Shown piece after piece: positions 47,445-56,845 of a stretch of 64,000 nucleotides of DNA. Made by a program: the position numbers and the translations under genes. The notes below the pieces were generated by a model. It saw nothing but the letters and a program-made list of their open reading frames with translations. It ran no database searches and had not been told where the DNA came from. The stretch's first letter is position 1. The number at the start of each line of letters is the position of its first letter. Origin of the DNA: Rhizobium leguminosarum (GTDB lineage Bacteria; Pseudomonadota; Alphaproteobacteria; Rhizobiales; Rhizobiaceae); assembly GCF_001679785.1 (NCBI RefSeq), contig NZ_CP016287.1, positions 248,001 to 312,000 of the forward strand, given 5' to 3'.

Positions 47445-47595
47445 AACCGCCCCGGGACAACACAAAAAAAGAGGGATGAACATGATTGCGCAAATCCATT
47501 ATCACTTATACACATCGTCTTTCGAGGTCGAGAATGTCCGTTAATTCTCATATACATAACGATGGCAGCCTCGCCCGACAGCTGGCGGTGCAGAC

Positions 47596-48555
47596 ATGTT
47601 GTTTCGGGAAACGGCGCACAGCGGAACAGACGCGGACGAGCTCTCGGAAATATTGTCGACGCCAAACTCCCCGATCAAGGTTGCGGCGGAAGGCCATATG
47701 CCGATTGCATACGACTGCAATTTCGTCACCGTGGGAGAACAGGTAACCGTAGCCGACTGTACCTACGAAGGCACAATCCTGATCAGGCGGGAGGCGCCCA
47801 GCGACAGGATGATCGTTTTTCTGCCCATGGAAGGGAACGCGTCTTTCGAAGGCATGCGGGAGCAAATCTATTCGGTTCCCGCTCGCGGCACGATCCTTGA
47901 GGCAGGTCGTGCCGCGGGTGCTCGCCTGTTTGGGCCCCGCCGTCATTTCGGCCTGTTCGTCGATCAGGCGAAGATCACCAGCCACCTGACGCATATGTTC
48001 GAGAGAACGATCAGCGGCGACGTCGATTTTCATCCTCATATTGATCTGACGACCGGTCCGGGGCTCGTATTGCAGCAACTTGTCTCGAGCCTCCATCGCG
48101 GCCTCAGCGGGAACGGACCGCTGCAGCGCTCGCCGCTGGCCGCCGGTTCGCTCTGCGACGCGGCGATCTATCTGCTTCTGGAGACCTGCCCCAATCGCTA
48201 TTCGAACGAGCTTGCGCTGCCCGCTCCGGCACCGGCCCCACGCCATGTGAAATGGGCCATCGACTTCATGCAGGAACACATCGCCGAGCCGATTTCGCTC
48301 AGCGATATCGCGATGGCAACCAAGGTAAGCGTTCGGACTTTGCAGCAGGGTTTCCGGCAGTTCAGGGATACGACCCCGATGGCCTACCTGCATGAGCTTC
48401 GGATGGTTGCCGCCCATCGCGATTTGCTCGAATCTGACGCGAGGCAGGGCATCGCCGACGTCGCGCTCAGATGGGGATTTACGCATCTGGGGCGGTTTGC
48501 TGCCGAATACAGGAAGCGCTTCGGTCAGCTGCCGTCACAGACCTTGAAGCGTTGA
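47596..48555 (+). CDS. AraC-family transcriptional regulator
   Basis: 319 aa. The N-terminal about 200 residues form an AraC-binding-like domain of the EutR/FeaR-like type (VADCTYEGTILIRREAP, FLPMEGNASFEGM). The C-terminal double HTH spans about 220-318: AIDFMQEHIAEPISLSDIA, VSVRTLQQGFRQF and ALRWGFTHLGRFAAEYRKRFGQLPSQ. It faces the aminotransferase gene tail to tail (82 nt gap). The target is not evident; alone between dadA and the aminotransferase, it may control either. Confidence 0.87.
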   Translation: MLFRETAHSGTDADELSEILSTPNSPIKVAAEGHMPIAYDCNFVTVGEQVTVADCTYEGTILIRREAPSDRMIVFLPMEGNASFEGMREQIYSVPARGTILEAGRAAGARLFGPRRHFGLFVDQAKITSHLTHMFERTISGDVDFHPHIDLTTGPGLVLQQLVSSLHRGLSGNGPLQRSPLAAGSLCDAAIYLLLETCPNRYSNELALPAPAPAPRHVKWAIDFMQEHIAEPISLSDIAMATKVSVRTLQQGFRQFRDTTPMAYLHELRMVAAHRDLLESDARQGIADVALRWGFTHLGRFAAEYRKRFGQLPSQTLKR

Positions 48556-48637
48556 GCTTCGTCTCGGTGTGCCGGATGGTTCCGTCGACGATGGACCAGG
48601 TGTCCGATCGCCGGCGGGAACGGCAAGCCGTGCGGGT

Positions 48638-49972
48638 CTATGCTGCGCGCTTCAAGGCGTCGCTGAGGATCGAAACGATCGTGTCGATCTGGGTTTTCTC
48701 GATGATGAGCGGCGGAGAAAGCGCGATGATGTCACCGGTCACCCGGATCAGCAGGCCCTTTTCGAAGCAATCGACGAAGATGTCGTAGGCGCGGGTTCCC
48801 GGCGCCCCGGTACGAGGAGCCAGTTCGACTGCGCCGACGAGTCCGAGATTGCGGATGTCGACGACATGAGGCAGGCCATTCAGCGAATGGAGGGCCTCCT
48901 GCCAGTACTCGGCCAAGTCGGATGCGCGCGTCAGCAGGCCTTCCTCCTCGTAGATCTCCAGCGTAGCGAGCCCGGCTGCGCAGGCGACCGGATGGCCGGA
49001 ATAGGTATAGCCGTGGAAGAGTTCGATCGCGTTTTCCGGTCCGACCATCAGGCCGTCATAGACCTTCCTGCTGGCAAAGACCGCGCCCATCGGGATCGTG
49101 CCGTTGGTGATGCCCTTTGCCGTGGTGATGAGGTCGGGCACGACGCCGAAATAGTCGGTCGCGAAAGGGGTGCCGAGACGCCCGAAGCCGGTGATGACCT
49201 CGTCGAAGATCAGCAGGATTCCGTGCTTGTCGGCCGTCGCACGCAGCTTTTCCAGATAGCCCTTCGCAGGCAGGACTACGCCCGCCGATCCCGACATCGG
49301 CTCGACGATAACAGCTGCGATGGTTTCAGCGCCGTGCAACTGCACCAGGCGCTCGAGATCGTCCGCCAGTTCGGCGCCGTGCAGCGGAAGGCCCTTTGAA
49401 AACGCATTACGCTCGACGTCGAGCGTGTGGCGCATGTGGTCGGCCGGTATTTGCGGGAAGACCCGCCGGTTGTTGACGAGACCGCCGACGGAAATGCCGC
49501 CGAACCCGACGCCATGATATCCCTTCTCGCGCCCGATGATCCGCGTGCGGGTACCTTGGCCGATCGCCCGCTGGTAGGCGATGGCGATCTTCAGCGCCGT
49601 ATCGACCGATTCCGAGCCAGAGCCGGTGAAGAAGATCCTGTCGAGCTTGGCTTCTGGACCGCCCGGCGCGTTCGCAGCCAATTTCGCGGCGAAGTCGAAG
49701 GCGATCGGATGCCCCATCTGAAAGGTCGGCGCATAGTCCAGTGTCGCAAGCTGTCGCTCGACGGCTTGGGCGATCTTCTTGCGGCCGTGGCCGGCATTGC
49801 AGCACCAGAGACCGGCCGTGCCGTCAAGCACCTGATGTCCATCGACGTCGGTGTAGTACATGCCCTCTGCTGCCACGAGAAGGCGCGGCGTGGCCTTGAA
49901 TTGCCGGTTCGCGGTGAACGGCATCCAGAAATTTTCGAGTACGGGCGCGTTCGTTTTGCTGAGCTGGTCCAT
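48638..49972 (-). CDS. Class III aminotransferase, beta-alanine/omega-amino acid:pyruvate type
   Basis: 444 aa from ATG 49972 with AGGAGG 4 nt upstream. The PLP lysine is in LITTAKGITNG. Further signatures are DGTAGLWCCNAGHGR, FFTGSGSESVDTALKIA, KGYHGVGFGGISVGG, IVEPMSGSAGV and IFDEVITGFGR. WCCNAGHGR and FWMPFTANRQFKATPR are close to beta-alanine:pyruvate transaminases. It transfers the amino group of an omega-amino acid to pyruvate. It is divergent from an XRE-cupin regulator and shares a perfect operator with it. Confidence 0.92.
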   Translation of the reverse strand: MDQLSKTNAPVLENFWMPFTANRQFKATPRLLVAAEGMYYTDVDGHQVLDGTAGLWCCNAGHGRKKIAQAVERQLATLDYAPTFQMGHPIAFDFAAKLAANAPGGPEAKLDRIFFTGSGSESVDTALKIAIAYQRAIGQGTRTRIIGREKGYHGVGFGGISVGGLVNNRRVFPQIPADHMRHTLDVERNAFSKGLPLHGAELADDLERLVQLHGAETIAAVIVEPMSGSAGVVLPAKGYLEKLRATADKHGILLIFDEVITGFGRLGTPFATDYFGVVPDLITTAKGITNGTIPMGAVFASRKVYDGLMVGPENAIELFHGYTYSGHPVACAAGLATLEIYEEEGLLTRASDLAEYWQEALHSLNGLPHVVDIRNLGLVGAVELAPRTGAPGTRAYDIFVDCFEKGLLIRVTGDIIALSPPLIIEKTQIDTIVSILSDALKRAA

Positions 49973-50049
49973 CCTGGCCTCCTTTGGGGATGGCGCCGAG
50001 AATGGCAATTTCTCCATTTCAAACAAGTCCTTTTCTTTGTCGGTGCAAG

Positions 50050-50066
50050 TTGTTGAAATTCAACAA
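50050..50066. promoter_or_regulatory. Perfect operator TTGTTGAA-A-TTCAACAA
   Basis: 17-nt palindrome (8+1+8) in the 144-bp divergent gap between the aminotransferase and the XRE-cupin regulator. It is the only strong dyad there and is the likely binding site. Confidence 0.7.
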
Positions 50067-50116
50067 ATTCAGCGTTATGATTTTGGATATTCTGGACAAC
50101 ACAAACAAACCCCATC

Positions 50117-50665
50117 ATGTCAGTCGACATCGGCAGCCGCCTTCGCCATCTCCGCATTACCCATAAGCTTTCCCAGCGCGAGCTCGCCAAGCGCACCGGA
50201 GTGCCCAATTCGACGATCTCGCTCATCGAATCGAACGCCTCCAATCCGTCGGTCGGGGCCTTGAAGCGAATCTTGGACGGCATCCCCATCGGTCTGGCGG
50301 AGTTCTTTGCCTTCGAGCCCGAGCGTCCAAGGAAGGCCTTCTATGCGGCCGAGGAACTGGTGGAGATCGGCAAGGGCGCCATTTCCTACAGGCAGGTTGG
50401 GGAAAACCTTTTCGGCCGCAGCCTGCAGATCCTCAAGGAATGCTACCAGCCGGGCGCCGACACCGGAAAGGTTCCCCTTGTTCACGAGGGGGAGGAGGGC
50501 GGGATCGTTCTGTCGGGAAGGCTCGAGGTGACGGTCGATGACGAGCGGCGGATCCTTGGGCCGGGTGACGCCTATTATTTTGAAAGCAGACGCCCGCACC
50601 GCTTCCGCTGCGTCGGGCCGGTACCCTGCGAGGTCATCAGCGCCTGCACGCCGCCGACTTTCTAA
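50117..50665 (+). CDS. XRE-cupin regulator, PuuR-like
   Basis: 182 aa. HTH_3 at residues 1-60 (LRHLRITHKLSQRELAKRTGV, NSTISLIESNASNPSVGALKR). The cupin domain spans about 105-180 (HEGEEGGIVLSGRLEVTVDDE, LGPGDAYYFESRRPHRF), where a small molecule binds. PuuR-type members repress polyamine or omega-amino acid use. Divergent orientation and a shared palindrome make the aminotransferase its target. Confidence 0.9.
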   Translation: MSVDIGSRLRHLRITHKLSQRELAKRTGVPNSTISLIESNASNPSVGALKRILDGIPIGLAEFFAFEPERPRKAFYAAEELVEIGKGAISYRQVGENLFGRSLQILKECYQPGADTGKVPLVHEGEEGGIVLSGRLEVTVDDERRILGPGDAYYFESRRPHRFRCVGPVPCEVISACTPPTF

Positions 50666-50720
50666 AGTATTCGTCGCGTCGAATTGGATTCATGCGCCGC
50701 ACATGTTTGGGCGACATGCA

Positions 50721-51503
50721 TCAGTTGAGGAGAAAATCCAGAAGCGCCGCGTTGAACGCCTGCGAGGCTTCGATATTGACGATATGGCGGCCAGGCAACG
50801 ACAGGTGCCGGCCCTGCTGCACACGGGCAGCAATGTATTCCAGATCGGTTGGCGGGCATACCGGATCGTCATCGCCGGAGATGGTCAGGAGCGGGTTAGC
50901 GATCTGGTTGATTTCCTCACGAAAGTCGGCGTCGGCCAGCGCCGCGCAACACCCGGTGTAACCCTCGACCGACGTCGCGGCAAAGCTTTCGAGCACTGTG
51001 CCGACGATGCCGGGTTCGGTGGTGCTGAATGCCGGGGTGAACCAGCGTTCGGCAGTGGCGGCAGTGAGAGCCGAAAGCCCGTTCATCCGCACCTCATCCC
51101 TGCGCGTCGCCCAGCCTTCGGCTGTGCCGATCTTCGCCGCCGCAGCACAGATGATGAGCTTGTTCAGGCGCTGCCCGGCATTGATGCCCAGCCACTGCCC
51201 CGTCAGGCCGCCGATCGACAGACCGCAGAAATGCGCCCGCTTTATCCCCAGGGCGTCGAGCAAGGCGAGCACATCGCCGCCGAGATCGGTCAGCGAATAT
51301 GGCGGCGGCGGGGCCGACGACCGGCCGTGACCGCGGCGATCGTATCGCAGCACGCGAAAGTGCAGTGACAACATGGCCGCCTGCGCATCCCACATGCGTA
51401 GGTCGGTTCCGAGAGAGTTGCAGAATAAGAGCCAAGGTGCAGCCTGATCGTCCCCGTCGATGCGGTAATGAAGGCGATGGCTGGGAAGATTGAGATATTC
51501 CAT
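50721..51503 (-). CDS. pcaD: 3-Oxoadipate enol-lactonase
   Basis: 260 aa alpha/beta hydrolase. Catalytic Ser96 in FCGLSIGGLTGQWLG, Asp in TISGDDDPVCPP and His in LPGRHIVNIEASQ; the oxyanion segment is LLFCNSLGTDLRMWD, all typical of PcaD. It hydrolyses beta-ketoadipate enol-lactone to beta-ketoadipate, the step after CatC. ATG 51503 is preferred; 51521 is possible. It is last in the cat-ben series, 168 nt after the transporter gene, with a hairpin just upstream. Confidence 0.9.
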   Translation of the reverse strand: MEYLNLPSHRLHYRIDGDDQAAPWLLFCNSLGTDLRMWDAQAAMLSLHFRVLRYDRRGHGRSSAPPPPYSLTDLGGDVLALLDALGIKRAHFCGLSIGGLTGQWLGINAGQRLNKLIICAAAAKIGTAEGWATRRDEVRMNGLSALTAATAERWFTPAFSTTEPGIVGTVLESFAATSVEGYTGCCAALADADFREEINQIANPLLTISGDDDPVCPPTDLEYIAARVQQGRHLSLPGRHIVNIEASQAFNAALLDFLLN

Positions 51504-51525
51504 GAATTCAGTCGCCCGCATTGGC

Positions 51526-51550
51526 GAAAGCCGCGCTCATCGCGGCTTTC
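51526..51550. terminator. Hairpin between transporter and pcaD
   Basis: 10-bp stem GAAAGCCGCG/CGCGGCTTTC with a 5-nt loop and no U-tract on the minus strand. It may reduce read-through into pcaD or mark an mRNA end. Confidence 0.5.
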
Positions 51551-51671
51551 TGTGTTGAACTTGTCGCACGGATGAAGACGGTGCGATGGTGAAAACCCAA
51601 AGGTGAGGCCAGCGGTCCGGTAACGCGGGGCAGCATCAGCCCCGCACGTTTCGCAACCGCTGCGCGTCGCC

Positions 51672-53003
51672 TTATGCCGCCGCCAGGCTTACGGCGCTCA
51701 CGCGACGCGCGTTGCTGACCGCGAATACGAGCATCGCGGCTGCCGAGATGACGGCCGGAATGGCGAAGATCAGGAAGTTCTGCTGAAGCGGGAATTCCTT
51801 CGCCAACAGGAGGCCGCCAAGGGTCGGGCCGACGATCGCGCCGATGCGTCCGACGCCGGAGGCCCAGCCCAACCCCGTGGAGCGCACGGAGAGGTTATAG
51901 AGTTGCGCCACGCTGGCATAAAGCAGGATTTGCGTGCCGATCGTGGTGGCGCCGGCGATGAACACCATCACGAACAGCATTCCGGCGGGCAGATTGAAGC
52001 CGATCAGTGCGATCGAGACCGCAGCAGCGGCGAAAAAGCCGACCACGACCTTCGGGAGCCCGAACCGGTCGCCAAGCCAGCCACCGGCGATCGCCCCGGC
52101 CATGCCGCCGAAATTGAGGGAGAAGAGACTGAGCAGGCTCGCCCTTTCGGCATAACCGGCTTCCTGCAGCACCTTCGGCAGCCATGAGGACAGGAGGTAG
52201 ACGAGCAGCAGGCAGCAGAAGAATGCCACCCACAGCATCGCCGTGCGCAGGGCGCGCTGATGCCGGAACAGTTCTGCAATCGAGGCGGCGGCCCCGGTTG
52301 TTTCGGTAAAGGTCAGCTTGTCGTTGGCGGACAGATGCACGGACGGCGCGATTTTCGCATAAATCCGCTTCGCCTGCTCCTGCCGGTCCTGACGGATCAG
52401 GAAACCGAGCGACTCAGGCAGTTTCCATAGGATGACCGGAAGCATGAGCAGCGGGACAGCGGCGATGTAGAACATCGGCTGCCAGCCGAATTGAGGAATC
52501 AGGCCGATGCCGAGTGCCGCAGCGACCATGCCGCCAACGGAGTAACCGGAGAACATCAGCGCGACCATGGTTCCGCGGAGGCGTTTGGGAGCATACTCGT
52601 TCATCAGCGCCACGGCGTTCGGCATCAAACCGCCGCAGCCAAGCCCCGCAATGAAACGAAAGATCTTGAACTCTGTCGGCGTGCTGGCAAAGCCGGTTGA
52701 AAGTGTGGCGACGGTGAACAGCACGAAGCTGATCGCGATGCCCTTCTTGCGGCCGATCTTGTCCGCCAGCGGACCGAAAATAAGCGCGCCAAACATCATC
52801 CCGAACAGCGCCCAGGCCTGCAGCGCTCCCGCCTCCGGCTTGCTGAGCCGCCATTCTGCCATCAGGGTCGGTAGCACGGTTCCGGCTATGAAGACATCAT
52901 AACCATCAACGATCAGCAGCAGGGCGCAGAGCCCGACCACCATCCACTGAAAGCGTCCAACCGGATTGTTGTCTATCGCTTCATTCACATCAATAGCGCG
53001 CAT
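51672..53003 (-). CDS. MFS aromatic acid transporter, AAHS family (BenK-like)
   Basis: 443 aa, 12 TM helices. The start at 53003 has GGAGGAG upstream. The AAHS signature is VVGLCALLLIVDGYDVFIAG with the conserved Asp pair in TM1, then FGPLADKIGRKKG in loop 2-3 and GWLGDRFGLPKVVVG in loop 8-9. It lies between benD and pcaD, so benzoate uptake is the likely job; related acids are possible. Confidence 0.88.
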   Translation of the reverse strand: MRAIDVNEAIDNNPVGRFQWMVVGLCALLLIVDGYDVFIAGTVLPTLMAEWRLSKPEAGALQAWALFGMMFGALIFGPLADKIGRKKGIAISFVLFTVATLSTGFASTPTEFKIFRFIAGLGCGGLMPNAVALMNEYAPKRLRGTMVALMFSGYSVGGMVAAALGIGLIPQFGWQPMFYIAAVPLLMLPVILWKLPESLGFLIRQDRQEQAKRIYAKIAPSVHLSANDKLTFTETTGAAASIAELFRHQRALRTAMLWVAFFCCLLLVYLLSSWLPKVLQEAGYAERASLLSLFSLNFGGMAGAIAGGWLGDRFGLPKVVVGFFAAAAVSIALIGFNLPAGMLFVMVFIAGATTIGTQILLYASVAQLYNLSVRSTGLGWASGVGRIGAIVGPTLGGLLLAKEFPLQQNFLIFAIPAVISAAAMLVFAVSNARRVSAVSLAAA

Positions 53004-53046
53004 GTTCGCTCCTCCACGAGTCGTTGCGTAGGTCAGTACATAGATT

Positions 53047-53835
53047 TCAGCCGAGGTCTCCGCCGGCGACCGGCAGCACGATGCCGGTGATGTAGGACGC
53101 CTCGTCAGAGGCGAGAAACAGGATCGGCGCAGCCTGCTCGTCAATCGTGCCGTAGCGCTTCATGAAGCTCGAATGCTTCACCTGCTGCACGACCTCGGCC
53201 ATCCAGCCACGCTCCGCCGCGGTATCCCCGGCTGCATTGCGCGGGATGCGGCGCAGCGGCGCGTCCGTGCCGCCGGGCGCGGTGGCCACGACACGGATGT
53301 TGCGCTCGGCCAGTTCCATGGCGAGCGACTGGGTGATGGCATTGACGCCGCCTTTTGCCGCCGAATAGGGCACACGATGGATGCCACGCGTGGCATTCGA
53401 AGATACATTGACGATTGTTCCGCCGCCGCGCTCGAAAAGATACGGAAGAACAGAATGGCAGCAATAAAGCGTCGGCATCAGGGAACGACGGATTTCGGCG
53501 TCGATCTGTTCCGGTTCGAATTCCGAATAGGGGCGCATACGGATAGCGCCGCCGACATTGTTGATCAGGATGTCGATGCCCCCGAATTTTTCCTTGGCAA
53601 AGCGCATCGCCGCGGCGGCCCCTTCACAGGTTTCAAGATCCGCATTGAAGGCAGCCACCTCCGCGCCCGCCACTTCGGCCGCGATGTCGGCAACGAAGGC
53701 AGCGCGGTCGACGAAGAGCACCTTCCCGCCCTCGTCAGCGGCGCGTTGCGCCACGGCGCGGCCGATGCCTTGCGCGGCGCCCGTGACGACCAGCACCTTG
53801 CCTGCAAAACGGTTCGCAAAGCGCGCGGTGCTCAT
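53047..53835 (-). CDS. benD: cis-1,2-Dihydroxycyclohexadiene-1-carboxylate dehydrogenase
   Basis: 262-aa SDR. NAD site VTGAAQGIGRAVAQRAADEG, NNVGGAIRMRPY, catalytic Ser in VNVSSNATRG, and YSAAKGGVNAITQS with Tyr and Lys. It dehydrogenates the benzoate cis-diol to catechol with loss of CO2. The start overlaps the benC stop by 4 bp. The C-terminus ITGIVLPVAGGDLG is canonical. Confidence 0.93.
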   Translation of the reverse strand: MSTARFANRFAGKVLVVTGAAQGIGRAVAQRAADEGGKVLFVDRAAFVADIAAEVAGAEVAAFNADLETCEGAAAAMRFAKEKFGGIDILINNVGGAIRMRPYSEFEPEQIDAEIRRSLMPTLYCCHSVLPYLFERGGGTIVNVSSNATRGIHRVPYSAAKGGVNAITQSLAMELAERNIRVVATAPGGTDAPLRRIPRNAAGDTAAERGWMAEVVQQVKHSSFMKRYGTIDEQAAPILFLASDEASYITGIVLPVAGGDLG

Positions 53836-54857
53836 GCGGCCTCCTTGGCAACGGCATTCGGCGTAAACTTCTCGTAGTAGAAGCTGTTAGGCTTGACCCC
53901 GTTGTCGTCGAAATGCTTGCGCACGGCATCGACCATCGCCGGCGGGCCGCAGAGATAGACATCGACGTCGCCGCCGTTGAGCGCCTCGGCCGGCATATGC
54001 TGGGTTACCCAGCCCTTGCGCGGATGGTTCGACGCCTGCTCGGCGACCACTGTGCTGTAGGCGAAGTTGGGCAGCCGGCCGGCATATGCCTCGAGCTCAT
54101 CCACGAGGACCAGGTCCAGATCGCGGGTCACGCCGTAGATCAGGTGAATCTGCTGCTGCGAATTTTCACGTGCCAGCACCTCCAGCATGGATAGGAACGG
54201 CGCAAGCCCCGTACCGCCAGCCAGGAACAAGAGTGACCGTTCGACCTTCCGCATATAGAAGCTGCCAAGCGGGCCGGTCAGGTCGAGTTTTTCTCCGACT
54301 TCGGCGCGCTCCAGCCAGCTGCTCATCACGCCGCCCGGGATCTTCTTGATTAGAAAGCCGATACGCTGTTTACCGGGCGCTGTGCTGAACGAATAGGAGC
54401 GATGCTGGCCGCTGCCCGGCACGGCGATGTTGACGTATTGGCCGGGCAGAAAGGCGGGCGCATCGGCATCCACCTCCAGTTCCAGAACGATCGCCGCATC
54501 GTTGTGCGGCGCCACCCTGGCAACCGTGGCGGCGAAGGTCTGCTGCCCGGTCTTGCAGGCGATCGAGGTGGTCGCTACGGCGATGACGCAATCGGAGGTC
54601 GGCCTCATCTGGCAGGTCAGGATGAGACCGCTCTCCGCCTCGTCGACGGTCAACGCATCGTCGATATAGTCGTTGCCGAGTTCATAGGAGCCGCTTTCGG
54701 CGCGGCACTTGCAGGTGCCACAAACGCCGTCGGAACAGTCCATCGGAAGGTTGATCTTGCTGCGGTAGGCAGCGTCGAGAATCTTCTCGCCGTCCTTGCA
54801 GTTGATAAAACGGGTAACGCCGTCCTCGAAGTTCAATGCGATGTTGTAACTGGCCAT
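53832..54857 (-). CDS. benC: Benzoate 1,2-dioxygenase reductase component
   Basis: 341 aa. N-terminal plant-type 2Fe-2S domain with C41, C46, C49 (CSDGVCGTCKC) and C82. FAD domain: RSYSFSTAPG; NAD domain: LFLAGGTGLAPFLSMLE and CGPPAMVDAVRKHF. It passes electrons from NADH to the BenAB oxygenase. It is preceded by benB (39 nt gap) and overlaps benD by 4 bp. Confidence 0.94.
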   Translation of the reverse strand: MASYNIALNFEDGVTRFINCKDGEKILDAAYRSKINLPMDCSDGVCGTCKCRAESGSYELGNDYIDDALTVDEAESGLILTCQMRPTSDCVIAVATTSIACKTGQQTFAATVARVAPHNDAAIVLELEVDADAPAFLPGQYVNIAVPGSGQHRSYSFSTAPGKQRIGFLIKKIPGGVMSSWLERAEVGEKLDLTGPLGSFYMRKVERSLLFLAGGTGLAPFLSMLEVLARENSQQQIHLIYGVTRDLDLVLVDELEAYAGRLPNFAYSTVVAEQASNHPRKGWVTQHMPAEALNGGDVDVYLCGPPAMVDAVRKHFDDNGVKPNSFYYEKFTPNAVAKEAA

Positions 54858-54896
54858 GGAACCCTCCTCGAGTTTCCTGCCGCCCGGCGACGCACG

Positions 54897-55385
54897 TCAG
54901 ATGTGATAGACGTCGATGACCTGGCGGATGTAATCGTTCTTCAGCACGATCTTCTTGGCTGAAATCAACAGCTGGTCGCCACTCCTGCGCAGCGTGACGA
55001 ACATTGTCCCGAAGAAGTGATCGGTCACTTTGTAGCGGTGGTTGAGCGTGTTGAAGTTGTAGCGGACGTCCACCTCCTCGCCGCGCGTTTCCAGGACCTC
55101 GACATTGGTGACGTTGTGGCTGGTGCGCGGCTCGGGTGTCGATGCGCCGGACCGCTCCGTCTTGATCCGGAAGACCCGGTCTTCCAGGCCGTCGCGGTTG
55201 GGATAGTAGATCAGCGAAATCTGCGAGTGCGGATCTTCGGTGATTTGATCGTCGTCATCCCAGGCCGGCATCCAGTAGCTCACGTCCTGCGCATAGCAGG
55301 TGAGCCATTCGTCCCAATCGCGGTCGTCCAGCAGGCGCGCCTCCCTGTAGAGAAAGGCGCAGATGGTCTCGTAGGAGACGCTCAT
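54897..55385 (-). CDS. benB: Benzoate 1,2-dioxygenase small subunit
   Basis: 162 aa, NTF2-like beta subunit of a ring-hydroxylating dioxygenase: [36 protein letters not shown], and [13 protein letters not shown]. It has a structural role in the alpha3beta3 enzyme. The start overlaps the benA stop by 4 bp, ensuring equal subunit synthesis. Confidence 0.94.
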   Translation of the reverse strand: MSVSYETICAFLYREARLLDDRDWDEWLTCYAQDVSYWMPAWDDDDQITEDPHSQISLIYYPNRDGLEDRVFRIKTERSGASTPEPRTSHNVTNVEVLETRGEEVDVRYNFNTLNHRYKVTDHFFGTMFVTLRRSGDQLLISAKKIVLKNDYIRQVIDVYHI

Positions 55386-56740
55386 GCCGCCACCTCCTTG
55401 CGCTCAAAGGAGAGCGCTTCGCGCATCACCCTTGCCCAGTATTCGTGCTGGCGGACGAACAGCCCCTCGTCCTCGCTGCGCTCGCCGGAAAGCAGCGGCT
55501 TCATGCCCATCTGCTTTGCATTGTCGTCCGGACCTTCGATCCAGAGCGGCGCACCGCGCGACATGTCGTTCCAGAGCGCGGCGATACCGGCATATCCAGC
55601 CTGGCAGGCCCGGAATTCCTCCAGGTCGTCGGCCGTGCCCATGCCCGAGACGTTGAAGAAGTCCTCGTACTGGCGGATGCGGAGCGCGCGGTTCTCGGCG
55701 CTTTCGCCCTTCGGCGCGAAGCAGAAGATACTGATTTCGGTCTTATCAACGCTGATCGGCCGGGTGACGCGGATCTGGGTGCTGAACTGGTCCATCAGGA
55801 AGACATTCGGATAGAGGCAGAGGTTGCGGGTCTGGTTGACGATGAAGTTCGCCCTGTCCTTGCCCACGCGCGCCGTGATCTCGTCGCGCTCGCTGTAAAC
55901 CGGGCGTACCTCCGGGTTCATCGTCCGGGTCCAGAGTAGGATATGGCCGTTTTCGAAGCCATAGACGCCGGCGGTCGACTTGCTCCAGCTGTTGGCGTCC
56001 ACCGCCTTGGTGCCCTCTTCGGCGCGACGACCCATAGTCGCCGCATAGTTCCAGTGCACGGAGCTGACGTGGTAGCCGTCGCAACCGTTCTCCATCTGGA
56101 GCTTCCAGTTGCCGTCATAGATGTAGGAGGAATTGCCGCGCAGCACTTCCAGCCCGCCCGGTGCCTGGTCGACGATCTGGTCGATGATCACCCTGGTTTC
56201 GCCGAGATAGTCCTCGAGCGAGGCGACATCGGCGTTCAGGCTGCCGAACAGGAAGCCGCGATAGCTCTCGAAACGAGCAACGCGCTTCAGGTCGTGCGAA
56301 CCATTGTTGTTAAACTGTGGCGGATACTGCGTGGTCTTCTCGTCCTTCACCTTGAGCAACTTGCCGGTGTTGGAGAAGGTCCAGCCGTGGAACGGACATG
56401 TGAAGCTGCCCTTGTTGCCGTGCTTGCGACGGCACAGCATCGCACCGCGATGCGCGCACGCATTGATCACGGCATTGAGTTCGCCGGTCTTGTCGCGCGT
56501 GATAACCACCGGCTGACGGCCAATATAGGTGGTGTAATAATCGTTGGTGTCGGGGATCTGGCTCTCATGGGCCAGGTAGACCCAGTTGCTCTCGAAGATA
56601 TGTTTCATCTCCAGTTCGAATAACTCGGCGTTGGTGAAGATGTCGCGCCGGCAACGAAACACGCCGGCCTCCTTGTCATCCTGCACCGCCGTCGCAAGCA
56701 ACTGGTCGAGGTCGTGGGCCTTTTCGATAATCGCAGACAT
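55382..56740 (-). CDS. benA: Benzoate 1,2-dioxygenase large subunit
   Basis: 452 aa. Rieske 2Fe-2S ligands C95-H97 and C115-H118 ([15 protein letters not shown]). Mononuclear iron site in [15 protein letters not shown] (two His; a later Asp completes it). It converts benzoate and O2 to the cis-diol carboxylate. The 105-bp gap to catA holds a hairpin (56814-56837). Full length, no damage seen. Confidence 0.95.
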   Translation of the reverse strand: MSAIIEKAHDLDQLLATAVQDDKEAGVFRCRRDIFTNAELFELEMKHIFESNWVYLAHESQIPDTNDYYTTYIGRQPVVITRDKTGELNAVINACAHRGAMLCRRKHGNKGSFTCPFHGWTFSNTGKLLKVKDEKTTQYPPQFNNNGSHDLKRVARFESYRGFLFGSLNADVASLEDYLGETRVIIDQIVDQAPGGLEVLRGNSSYIYDGNWKLQMENGCDGYHVSSVHWNYAATMGRRAEEGTKAVDANSWSKSTAGVYGFENGHILLWTRTMNPEVRPVYSERDEITARVGKDRANFIVNQTRNLCLYPNVFLMDQFSTQIRVTRPISVDKTEISIFCFAPKGESAENRALRIRQYEDFFNVSGMGTADDLEEFRACQAGYAGIAALWNDMSRGAPLWIEGPDDNAKQMGMKPLLSGERSEDEGLFVRQHEYWARVMREALSFERKEVAA

Positions 56741-56813
56741 GGTTCTTCTCCCGCTCCCGGCGCACCTCTCCCGTGCTGCCTTTGCAACAATAAATCGATT
56801 TCACGGTGTTGGG

Positions 56814-56837
56814 GCGGCGGCATCTTTCAGCCGCCGC
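56814..56837. terminator. Hairpin between catA and benA
   Basis: 8-bp stem GCGGCGGC/GCCGCCGC, 8-nt loop, directly after the catA stop on the minus strand. No U-tract. It probably separates cat and ben expression levels without stopping transcription. Confidence 0.5.
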
Positions 56838-56845
56838 GTGCGGCC

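Noticed and set aside
47505..47516. CTTATACACATC, like part of a Tn5 end
   Set aside because: Only 12 bases match, there is no second end and no transposase nearby; probably chance in AT-rich DNA.
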